Part shown: piece by piece, positions 54,437 to 64,000 of the stretch | Numbering within the stretch: the stretch's first letter is position 1 | How the letters are laid out: every line of letters begins with the position of its first letter | Source of the DNA: Metridium senile | Lineage: Eukaryota; Cnidaria; Anthozoa; Actiniaria; Metridiidae | Assembly (NCBI GenBank): GCA_949775045.1 | Contig: OX459097.1 | Location: 3,246,685 to 3,310,684, forward strand | Length of the DNA: 64,000 bases | Direction of reading: 5' to 3' | Notes under the pieces: generated by a model | Databases searched by the model: none | Told to the model about the DNA's origin: nothing | Seen by the model: only the letters and a program-made list of their open reading frames with translations | Program-made: the position numbers and the translations under genes

Positions 54437-57400
54437 CAAGGAAATCTTTGGCAACTTGAGGATATTTCTTGGGCTCTTGACAAACTTATGAAGAAAAACC
54501 GTCATCCTGTTCGACAAGATCGCTGTAAAAACTTCTGTTTATATTTTATTGCTGCTGATAGTGACCAAGAAAGTGTAGGAGAGGAAGGGTGAGAGAAATA
54601 TACTTTTAACTCATCAAACTAACAAGACTGAGTAATGTTGGAGGCAGTTATACATTTAAAACAGAATGGACTTAATAACTAGCTGTCACTTTAATGGATG
54701 AAGTTGATGGTTGTTCTAGTCATGGAGAAGTCTAAGCTTGTTTACCTTTCCTACTGAACACTTAATATATTATCATATTTTAGTTTGGTTTATATATCAG
54801 TTTGTTATCTCTGTACTTGTTTAGTTGTATTGTACACAGATTGGGTACGAAATGAAAGCAAACTTAACCATTTATTTCAGGAGATCTAGGTTAACTTGAT
54901 TCAATATAATATGTACTATTGGCTTAGAAACATAGTGCTAAGTTGGCTAAACTATTTGATGTTATTCACTTACAAATGCTGTGTTTCTGTACAAAATATT
55001 ACTTGGACATGAAGATAAGAGAACTTAACTATTTATTTTAGGAGATTTAGGTCAACTTGATTCAATATAATCTGTACTATTTGCTCAGAAACATAGTGCT
55101 AAGTTGACTAAATTATTTTATGGTATTCACTTACAAATGTTGTGTTTCTGTAGGAAATATTACCTGGACGTGAAAAGAAGAGAAGATGGATTTGATTTAT
55201 CTGGGCCGTACCTACCTAAAGAGGACCCGAATCCATTGAGAGCAGTAAGTATATTGTAACAGTTATTATAAAATGGTGGATTCTTATCTCATGGAAATTA
55301 AACTTTCATAACACAGTTGGATTTCAATTCCAAGCACTTTAGCTATGAGATCCAATATATAGTAAATTAAATTTTTGGTATAATATTATATTCATAATGC
55401 TTTGTACAAAAGCTAGATAATTATTAAAAAATGTAGTTTAAAAATACTGTATTCATGAACATTTTGTACAATGTACATGTATGCTTTAAAGATCTACACT
55501 GTCAGACAGTTTTTTAATTGTTCAAAACCATGTCAATTAGAGAAAACATGCAAACTGAATTGAAAAACAATTGTTTTGCATTCATTTACTAAAACGTTTG
55601 GTTTTGTATGAATCACATTTTCATAATGATTTGCACAGAACGTTTATACTCAAAGCTGATAAAACAGAGCTTTAGATTAATTTGTAAAAATATAGGTACA
55701 TGTATATATGCCAACATGTATTTGGAGTTGTAAAGCAAAGGTTTCACTCTACGATTAAGATATATGTTTTATTATTTTGATTTTCACAAATTTTCCCATA
55801 TTTTTAATGCAAAAATAACTAAATTTAATTTGAGACAATAATAGTTGTCTTGTATCTTAGTATCTTTGTTTTTCCAGTTATCGTTAGGATATCATGACTT
55901 TATTTTCTCTCTCTCTTTCATCAGGGGCCTACTCTAGCATACGATGGTATTCATGATAGAAGCCTAAAGCATTATTTCCATAACAACACAGTCAAGAAAC
56001 AATTACAGCATATGACTGTTCCATCAAACATGCATCGAAGAAGGGAAAAGTCAATCAGGAAATTTGTAGATGAAACAATGGCATCAGTTGACTATCGGCT
56101 TAAGGCAGGCCCTATATCACCTTATTCATTTCCACAGACATTTCAACCTGTCCCTCCGCCTCACAGGCCAAAAGCACTTAGGACAGTAGATGAGTATTTT
56201 AGAACAAGAAGGGGATCGAGACGAAGGTATGTATAGTTAGAACAATGTTGCAATTACAGTACAAAATAAATGGTCATTCAAACATTGCTTACAGACTGAT
56301 ATTTCAAATGCAAACACAGGTTGAACATCTTACCAAGGTCCATGTAAGATCATGCAAGATCCCAGCAAGATCCAGGCATTGTCTTACAAGATCTTAGCAT
56401 GTGACCCTCAATCTGCAAGAACTTGTATAAACTTTTTAAGTTTCTGCCAAGTTTTAATTATTAATTAAGATCTTTCCAAGAAATTTACTTGCCAAGGTTT
56501 TAGTAAAATCTAAGATTTTATTAACAAGATGCTCAACTTGAGAACCCTTTCCATTTGATAAATATAAATTCAAGCAGTCTGTGTTTTAACTAGACTAAGT
56601 CTGTTGCATTGTGCATAATGTGAACATTTTTGATTAAATATTACCAGCATTCCCTTGTCATTCCTAGCCCTTAGGATTGACAATTAGTCTGAAAGTTTGG
56701 CATATTACAATGTGACGAGCGGTACCATGGCCACCCAAGAAACTTTTGAGAAAGTTAGCCAATCAGCGTGTGAGAATTTGTTTGTTTGATTGACAGGATC
56801 ATCTGCGCTTAAACAGATTTTCGAAAGTAGGGAACCTATTTCATACAAAGTGGCGAAGATGAGAGAGGTTTTTATGTGGTTAAATATAACTTTCTCAAAA
56901 GTTTCTTGGGTGGCCACGGTACTGCGCATCACACTGTAAAACCTTAGCTTTGTATACACAGTTGATATGAATTTCATTTCAATATGATTCCAACTTACCA
57001 AGACATTCCAGATTGCCAACATTCAGATTACAAATTCATTTATTTTTGTGATTGACATGCATGCATGTGTACGGGTTTCAATGTTTGTTTTGTGTCTTAT
57101 GCACAGTTCTTTATCATGTTGTCATTGTAGAAAACTCCCTACTAATATAGTTGGCAAAGCTAGGCGTATCACCAGAAGATCACCTCCACAACATGTACAC
57201 AAAGATGAGAGAGAAAGAATTGTAAACATGGCAAGCAAACTAATTGTAGCTACAGTGAGTGATTTTATTCCTTGTACAAGACTTAGTAATAAGCTTAGCA
57301 ATGTTAAAAAGTTATTTGTTTGTCCCCTGAATGTTTAGAGTTTGGACTGCAATGTTTGGACCTGTATACACCTAATTCAAAAAGTTTGACAGGCGAACGG

Positions 57401-60400
57401 CGATTGGTTATTGGCGATTGCATGAGCGCAAGGGACTGTGGGTAATACAAATTTCTTCTTATTCCATTTTAAACTACCCAAACACCGTTCAGCGATGACC
57501 TTATATTTTAGATGGGTGTTTCGCTGAACGATGGAGGCATTGTTTGGGTAATTTAAAAACAATAAGAAGGAATACTTATAGTTCTTTTCAGTTGTGCAAT
57601 CGCCGTTCACCCTGTCAACCTTTTGTGAATTAGGTGTATACTGCTAGCCTTCATGAGGCAAAACATTAGTTTAGTAGCACAGACACAGTCCAAATCTTTG
57701 ACAAAGTTGTGAGACAAAACAAATAACTTTCTAATATCTTATATCCATGATAAATTACCTTTATCATTTTAGTTTAGCACTGTTAGTAGAAAGTTCACTG
57801 CTGAGTTACTGAATGCAACAATTATTGTCATCAACTTGTCTACTTATGTTTGAAACTCAAATGGAGCTCACATTAGTTGAACTATTAGACTATTATTTTT
57901 TTAATTATCGTTATCTATACTTAGTTTACTCGCTAGTTCCCATTTATCGTTTTTCTAAGTTGTTATTTTTTAGTACATTTGTACATTTTTTACTGTATTC
58001 AATATTCTAGGATGTCATTCACATGTATAGATGCAGGTTTTCATGCTGTACCATGTTGCAAATTGTGCAATCCCTCAACCCATTGTCTTGTATTTGTTTA
58101 GGAAACAGTGGCTTTACCTCAACAAAAGAAGCAAAGCAAAGGGTTCCAAGCCTCAGAAAAGGTTTGTTTATGATAGTGTACTGGTTAGTGATGTCATCAT
58201 GACATCACCATACTGTCTAAAAATAGACTTTTATAAATACACACTGTTGAAATCAAACAAACTTAGATCAATATACAACCCAGGAATTGCTGCAAAATGC
58301 AAATGATGGGTCAATGTGTTTACTGACAGGAGATCACAGAGAAAAAAATAGGGCTTACAAATTCTCAAGTCAAATTCTCTGAATGTTTTCATTGTTAATA
58401 ATGGGGTAAAACTTTTACTGACAGCAAGTCACAGTCAGAGGAAACAATTTCTCTGAATGTTTTCATTTTTATTGCAGCCTATAGTATTCATATAAATCCT
58501 ACACATTTACATTGAGATTAATAATTCACACTGTCAGAGTAAAAGGAAAAAACTATAGTATTTACAAGTTAAAATTAACCTTGTTTCAGGAGTTTCCCAG
58601 ACTAGAGAGAAGAGCAAGCAAAAGTGGAGAATCGAGTACAGAGTCTGCATTTACATCAGGCCATGAATCTGAAGGATCTGTTCACAGCAGAACACCATGT
58701 CCACCTAAGGTACAGGCACATCTGATATTAACTTTGATTGCATCTGCAGCCCCTTTAGAGCTGTTTATATTCTCATTCCCTACAGTGGCATGTAGGGGAG
58801 TGGAGCGAGTCTTAAAACGGCTGCGGGAGACCAGTCCCTTAACAAACTTTATATACTTAACTTATACTTGACTTATACAATACTTATATGTATTTGACAT
58901 GTATGTAATGTGTACTTGTTGAAATGTATCAGACCTGTATTTAATTCTGGCTTAACACTGGAGCTAATTCATACTTAATATGTACATGTACTGAACATTT
59001 TAGTGTATGAATACTTATAAAAAAGTATAGGGATTTAACAACTATTATTTGTTAAGATACACAAGAAATACTAAAAGCCATTTGTCAAATACATAATTAT
59101 TAAATATGTACAATATGTACAAGTACAACTAAAGTAGAGTTAAAGTAGTAGTTACATCTTTTCAGGGCTCAAAATAGCTGCCTGCCAATGGCCAAATATC
59201 AGGTCAAATTTAAGGTTTGGCAGGCAAAAATAATTATCAACTACCAAATGGATAATGAAATAGCACTCAAAATTTACTGAAAATCATATTTCACACTTTT
59301 TGCATCTGGAAGTGGCAGGCCAAATTAATTTCTTAGTTTGAGCCCTGCTTTTTATTTCCGTAAGAGGTATTTCTTGGAAAACTAAAGCATTGATATGTTT
59401 ATTGATTGCATGATTCTATCTAAGTATGTGAAACCATTTTGAATTTTTAAAGATGTTTAGTCTTGTCCTTTAATAATTCTACAATATCAGTTGACCATAA
59501 AGAAACACAACAATAAAATCATTTCTTTGTTTGGGGATAAAAACCTTTCAGAATACAGCAAGAAGGAGGGCATGTGGTTAAATTTCTATTCAATCTTAAT
59601 CTTTTTGAAAAAAAAAAAAAAAAATGAAAACTGTTTTTTGTTAATTGTTTGATACTATTAAATATCAATTTGTGAGATTAATTAAAAATAAATGCAGACT
59701 TAAGCATGACTGAATAGCTGTACAAAATACAGCAAGGAGGATATGTGGTTAAATTTCTATTCAATTTTAATCTTTTTGATAACTGAAAAAAAATCAAAAA
59801 TGTTTTTTGTTTGTTTGTCTATATCAACTTGTGAGAATAAAATAAACGCAGACTTTAAAATGACTGAATAGCAGTGTAGAATACAGTAGGAAAGAGAGCA
59901 TGTGGTTTAATTCCTTTTCAATCCTAATCTTTTTGACACTTAATCAACTAAAGAAAACCCTCAGGCTTTAGAATGACTGAATAGAAGTTCCAGTTTTTAT
60001 CCCATTTCATGAAATAACCTAAAACCAGTGTTTACATTGTCTTAATTGGCATGTTTTTTTATATTTCATTATCAGAGGGAAAAGCCTTCTTCAGCATCTC
60101 ATAGAAGAAGACCTCAATCATCATTCTTCAAGTCATCGTCGTTTGATAACCCAAGGGCTGCTAGTGGTGTTCATGTGCTGCTACCAAATGAATCGTCAAG
60201 TGACCATGAGAAGATAAAGTGAGTTAAAGGAGGATTTTACTGAAACGTTCTTTCCACCACTATTATATTATCAACATTGTCACCATCATTATCATCTTAA
60301 ACAAGAAGCGGCATAAAATCATATTTATAAAAAGCATCATCGTCATCATCATTGTCATCATCATCATCATTATCATCATCATCATCATCATCGTCATCAT

Positions 60401-62045
60401 CATCATTAGCATCATCATTATTATCATCATCATCGTCATCATCATCGTCATCATCATCATTATTATCATCATCATCATCATCGTCATCATCATCATTATT
60501 ATCATCATCGTCATCATCGTCATCATCATCATTATTATCATCATCATCGTCATCATCATCGTCATCATCATCATTATTATCATCATCATCATCATCGTCA
60601 TCATCATCATTATTATCATCATCGTCATCATCATCGTCATCATCATCATTATTATCATCATCATCATCATCGTCATCATCATCATTATTATCATCATCGT
60701 CATCATCATCGTCATCATCATCATTATTATCATCATCATCATCGTCATCATCATCATTATTATCATCATCGTCATCATCATCGTCATCATCATCATTATT
60801 ATTATCATCATCGTCATCATCATCGTCATCATCATCATTATTATCATCATCATCGTCATCATCATCATTATTATCATCATCGTCGTCATTATCATCATTA
60901 TTATCATCATCATCGTCATCATCATCATTATTATCATCATCATCGTCATCATCATCGTCATCATCATCATTATTATCATCATCATCGTCATTATCATCGT
61001 CATCATCATCATTATTATCATCATCATCGTCATTATCATCGTCATCATCATCATTATTATCATCATCATCGTCATCATCATCATTATTATCATCATCATC
61101 GTCATTATCATCGTCATCATCATCATTATTATCATCATCGTCATCATCATCATCGTCATCATCATCATTATTATCATCATCATCGTCATTATCATCGTCA
61201 TCATCATCATTATTATCATCATCGTCATCATCATTATCGTCATCATCATCATTATTATCATCATCGTCATCATCATCATCGTCATCATCATCATTATTAT
61301 CATCATCGTCGTCATCTCCATCAAATCCACGTTTCTGGTCGTGATACTATTGCGATCAACATCATATTATCCTCATTATGATCATAACCATCATCATTAC
61401 AATAATCCAGTTTGACCAGTCAAAATTACAGCCATCGCCATCATCATCATTGTTGTCATCATCGTTATCCTAATCAACATCGATAATTAGTGCTATCATT
61501 ATCACTATTTTCATCAGTGGCCATCAAAAGTGAATCAGTCATTTTAAATATCGTTCGTTTTATTGCTATTTTTCTCACCTTACTGCTTGATATCCAGGTA
61601 TTTGATGGACAGAATGAACCTAGATGGGCGTGGTACAAGTGTCATGGCTGCCCCACGGGATTTCAACAGACCTAAAAGTGCAGCATACCCGTTAAAAAGC
61701 ACTGCTACAACAGGAGTGGAGACAGACCTTCCTGACTACACTGATGATGATTTCTGTAGTGATGATGAGACCCCTAAAGCCACAGCAAGATCACCTCGGG
61801 TATCGGCGTGGTCAGCGAATGAAGATATGATTGACATGTGTACACAGACAGTAGTTCATTCAGGTAAGTTAATGTCTGTCTGTCCGCTCTACTGTGTGTC
61901 TGTGTGACTAACTGTTTATGTATCTGTAGAGTATTTGTCACTCTCCAAACTTTAGAACATCTCCTAATAATGAGTTATGGTGTATTTAGTCTTGACAAAG
62001 ACTGTTGGTGTCTGACATTGACAACCTGAGTGGACACCGCCTTCT

Positions 62046-62095
<50 letters not shown>

Positions 62096-62410
62096 GCTAT
62101 GATATATCACATCGCGATGTCTGTCTGTCCTTTTCATTGTGTTTGTCTGTCTAACTATTTTAACCTCAAATCACACTCCTTACGAGTTTCCATTCAATTC
62201 CAGGTACACAAACAAAATTTCCCGAATTCGACGACTTACAGCATGAACGCGAGGTTGTTCTTCCTAAAAATCTCTCTTGGGTTGACAAGGCAGATGACGT
62301 CACATCAAGACCACCAGTTGCCGTAGCAACGACTGGAGCGTCTACTTCTGACGTTTTGACAAGTACTTCTCACGAAACGCAAACACGCAACAGAGATCTC
62401 GAACCAAAAG
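54437..62410 (+). CDS. Unrecognised multi-exon gene with TQT motifs (partial)
   Basis: Nine exons chain in phase: 54437-54588, 55154-55244, 55925-56226, 57131-57254, 58102-58161, 58590-58709, 60076-60218, 61598-61863, 62204-62410 (about 488 codons). The first exon may not be the true start: its frame runs back to an acceptor at 54436, although it has an ATG at 54488. The last exon ends at a donor, so more exons lie to the right. Conserved-looking pieces are ALDKLMKKNRHPVRQDRCKN, KYYLDVKRREDGFDLSGPYL and AYDGIHDRSLKHYFHNNTVK. The rest is polar, Ser/Pro/Arg-rich and probably disordered. Three TQT triplets occur in the last two exons. The YDGIHDRSLKHYF stretch is reminiscent of the N-terminus of ERICH3-type ciliary proteins, but too short to assign. 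The 60-nt exon at 58102 is phase 0 at both ends and could be a cassette. Confidence 0.75.
54850..55190 (+). repeat. Tandem duplication (~161 bp) spanning an intron end and exon start
   Basis: AACTTAAC.ATTTATTT..AGGAGAT.TAGGT, TCAACTTGATTCAATATAAT..GTACTATT and CACTTACAAATG.TGTGTTTC occur twice. In copy 2 the unit runs into the real acceptor and exon (GTAG, GAAATATTACCTGGACGTG). In copy 1 the same place reads GTACAAAATATTACTTGGAC, with the AG lost. Confidence 0.9.
56707..56937. mobile_element. MITE with 'ACAATGTGACGAGCGGTACC' termini
   Basis: ACAATGTGACGAGCGGTACCATGG and CACCCAAGAAACTTTTGAGA are inverted at the right (TCTCAAAAGTTTCTTGGGTG, GTACTGCGCATCACACTGT). Arms of about 50 bp. It lies in the intron after the 55925-56226 exon. 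Confidence 0.9.
57368..57652. mobile_element. Palindromic MITE, second copy of the 42563 family
   Basis: ACACCTAATTCAAAAAGTTTGACAGGCGAACGGCGATTGG is mirrored by CAATCGCCGTTCACCCTGTCAACC and GAATTAGGTGTATAC at the right. The interior (ACTGTGGGTAATAC, CTACCCAAACACCGTTC, GATGGGTGTTTCG) matches the 42563-42880 copy. Confidence 0.9.
59163..59349. mobile_element. MITE with CAGGGCTCAAA termini
   Basis: CAGGGCTCAAAAT at the left and GTTTGAGCCCTG at the right, with internal GGCAGGC/GCCTGCC pairs. CAGGG termini suggest a hAT-type relative; I could not confirm a clear 8-bp target duplication. Confidence 0.78.
59550..59945 (+). repeat. Tandem repeat, ~170-bp unit, about 2.5 copies
   Basis: AATACAG.A.GAAG..G and ATGTGGTTAAATTTCTATTC followed by AATCTTTTTGA recur near 59562, 59728 and 59880; GCAGACTT..G.ATGACTGAATAG links the units. 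Confidence 0.85.
60335..61320 (+). repeat. (TCA)n / (ATC)n compound array, ~1 kb
   Basis: TCA triplets interspersed with CG-containing (ATCGTC) and ATTATT variants in larger units of roughly 30-45 bp. It lies in the intron between the exons at 60076-60218 and 61598-61863. The polyserine and polymethionine frames are artefacts. Confidence 0.96.
62049..62095 (+). repeat. (GTCT)n microsatellite
   Basis: About twelve GTCT/TCTG units within the last visible intron. Confidence 0.95.
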
Positions 62411-63473
62411 GTAAAGAATCATGCGTAATCTGACGTAGAAGTGATGCCTTTTGATACGCTACAGACGTTACAGAAACGCAAGGAACAAGCATACCAATTT
62501 TGCGTGATTTAGATATAGCTTTGTCAAGAACAAGGTGTTGTTTTAGTTGTTATTTGGTTAGTTTTGTCTGTATCTATTAGTCTTTAACTAATTACGGCGA
62601 GTCTCGACCACTCACTTATTGAATACCTTGACATTTAAGTCAACTAGCAGGCGATATAGCCCTCGTTATCACATCGTCTTGTTATCAATATAATAATGTT
62701 TCTCCTATATGACAAAAGTATTGACCGTTTGCAAGAAATATATGGACTAACTTGGAGGTCAATTCTTTCTGAATACAGCTTCGTGATAATTGTGATTAAA
62801 AACCATTGTTTACATTACGTCAAATGATTTCCCTTAAAACATTGCGTTTGCGATGTTTTTTGAGTATTCTCATTTTCTCATTTCCCACTTTTGTTATTCA
62901 TTCTTCCATTTCATATTCTAATACGATCGTTAAAAAAAGATATTTGATCATAAACTGAATTAGCTCATTAAAATGCAGTGTTTGATGATGTTTTTGACAT
63001 GTATGCACGGCCTAGTATTTTAAATCAGTATCAAGTGTCGCTTGGAGTCAAAGTTCCAGTTCCTTATTTACTGCGATATTTTAAGACTAGCTAAGACTAT
63101 AAGCATGGGCAATGGGAGTTTCAAATCCAAGAAATACGGAAAAGGTAGTTTCTATTGTTAAATGTTGGTAGAAATTCTGAAAATATCTTTTTTGTTTTGT
63201 AAAAAACAAACGCTGAGCTAGGTACGGTAGTCAACAAACTTATGACTGTTTCTAGGAATTCGAAGAACGACGGAGTTAGGCAAACCTATTATTTTACATG
63301 TATATATACTTGTGTTTTGATTTGTAGTCAAGTTTTGAGTAGAGATGATAGTTTTATCATTCTAAGACTGTTTTTATTCTGTTTGTGTGATAAACTATGT
63401 TGTTGTTAGGATAAATCAGGGTCGATACAAGATAAGGGCTGTTTTCACACTAATTAAGACGGACAAATAGGCC

Positions 63474-63745
63474 AGGGGCCGGTTGTACGAAGCCTGAATA
63501 GCGCCATCCAACGGATAAAACCTATACAAATTATATACACTTGATAACTCTTATCTACTAGCGAGTAAACTAGTATAGGCTGCGTCAGTATTTGATAGAA
63601 ACGATAGGTAATATAATGGAATTTGTAACACCGTAAAAAATGTTGACTTAACTTTATAGACGCTTCGAGCTTTAGCCCTTCGTAAAATGCTTTAATAATA
63701 CCTATCAAGTGGATAACTTTTTCCAGGCTTCGTATAACTGGCCCC
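63474..63745. mobile_element. MITE with 'GGGGCCGGTTGTACGAAGCC' termini, itself interrupted
   Basis: GGGGCCGGTTGTACGAAGCC at the left is inverted at the right (GGCTTCGTATAACTGGCCCC). Its interior (CTATACAAATTATATACACT, GATAACTCTTATC) is broken at about 63555 and resumes at about 63700 (TATCAAGTGGATAACTTTTT). The 18604 copy shows the uninterrupted interior. Confidence 0.88.
63555..63698 (-). mobile_element. Inner 'CGAAACGTCAG' family MITE copy
   Basis: TACTAGCGAGTAAACTAGTA, AACGATAGGTAATATAATGG, TTGTAACACCGTAAAAAATG and TTCGAGCTTTAGCCCTTCGT match one side of the element at 16070-16330. It is inserted within the 63474-63745 element. Confidence 0.85.
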
Positions 63746-64000
63746 AGATGGTCAAATCGTTTAATGACGGACAAATCGTATTATGACGGACAAATCGTCT
63801 GGTGTGAAAACGCGACGAACACAATTGGAGACGAAAAAGTCTTCGTTGTTGTTGTTGTTTTAACATTAGACGAACAGATTTACGGACGATTTGCCCGTCC
63901 TCTGGCGCGAAAACAAGCCGACATTATAAGCTATGTGTCTTGCATTAATTTTGTAGTGCTTTTAACGGTTTTAATTCTCTTGATCAGTGGATAAGAGGGT

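Larger units (their letters stand above)
63437..63815. mobile_element. Outer repeat enclosing two nested MITEs
   Basis: TGTTTTCACACTAATTAAGA and GACGGACAAATAGG on the left are imperfectly mirrored by TGACGGACAAATCG..GGTGTGAAAACGCGA on the right. The right side holds several repeats of TGACGGACAAATCG and may extend to about 63990. Confidence 0.6.
62411..64000. other. Intron or spacer after the last visible exon
   Basis: 62411-63430 shows no exon or repeat I can support. From 63430 it is filled with nested MITEs (separate entries). Confidence 0.5.

Noticed and set aside
58512..58871. 119-codon + strand frame taken as a single exon
   Set aside because: Only 58590-58709 fits the phase of neighbouring exons; the rest lies in introns, and the downstream part resembles repeat sequence.
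60263..61344. Polymethionine/isoleucine (-) and polyserine (+) frames of over 300 codons
   Set aside because: Both are readings of the TCA/ATC array within an intron.
63764..63994. Possible coding exon at the right edge
   Set aside because: Built from repeats of TGACGGACAAATCG inside a MITE-like segment; no splice phase connects it to the preceding exon.

Overview
The window is animal (metazoan) nuclear DNA. It is AT-rich, its genes are split by introns with ordinary GT/AG boundaries, and it is crowded with palindromic mobile-element relics, LINE tails and simple-sequence arrays. The gene set (WDR47, DAXX, SLC27A/FATP) is metazoan. The unusually dense foldback/MITE landscape and CR1/L2-type LINE tails would fit a non-vertebrate marine animal, cnidarian-like in style, but I cannot name a species and that placement is weak.

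Layout. 1-2044 (+): terminal coding exon of a gene ending in a PDZ domain. 2045-16500: gene-free, holding foldback elements, a 0.8-kb polypurine minisatellite, tandem arrays and a perfect 86-bp-arm hairpin. 16557-28989 (-): a complete seven-exon WDR47 gene (LisH-CTLH plus C-terminal WD40; 1166 aa when spliced); its introns carry two LINE tails, MITEs and large CAAT-type arrays. 28990-32847: intergenic with MITEs and hairpins. 32848-35454 (-): a complete DAXX-like gene in a single 868-aa reading frame. 35500-38060: CCGGTT-rich satellite-like repeats interrupted by a poly-G MITE, then a TA-flanked MITE. 38067-44360 and 46615-51876 (-): two tandem SLC27A (fatty-acid transport protein / very-long-chain acyl-CoA synthetase) paralogues of 645 and 643 aa with the same seven-exon, same-phase structure, separated by a 765-bp foldback element. 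54437-62410 (+): nine exons in consistent phase of a gene I do not recognise with confidence; it runs beyond the identified exons and carries three TQT motifs. 62411-64000: no further exon seen, with nested MITEs.

How the genes relate. There is no operon-like logic. WDR47 is a microtubule/cilium factor, DAXX a histone H3.3 chaperone and SUMO reader, and the SLC27A pair lipid-handling enzymes. The most informative observations are (i) patchy near-identity between the SLC27A paralogues, stopping abruptly inside exons, which points to local gene conversion; (ii) nested MITE insertions that reveal element ends and target-site duplications by comparison with empty copies in the same window; (iii) a tandem duplication that copied a splice acceptor and exon start, now decayed; and (iv) several very long inverted repeats. 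I found no clearly new biological system.
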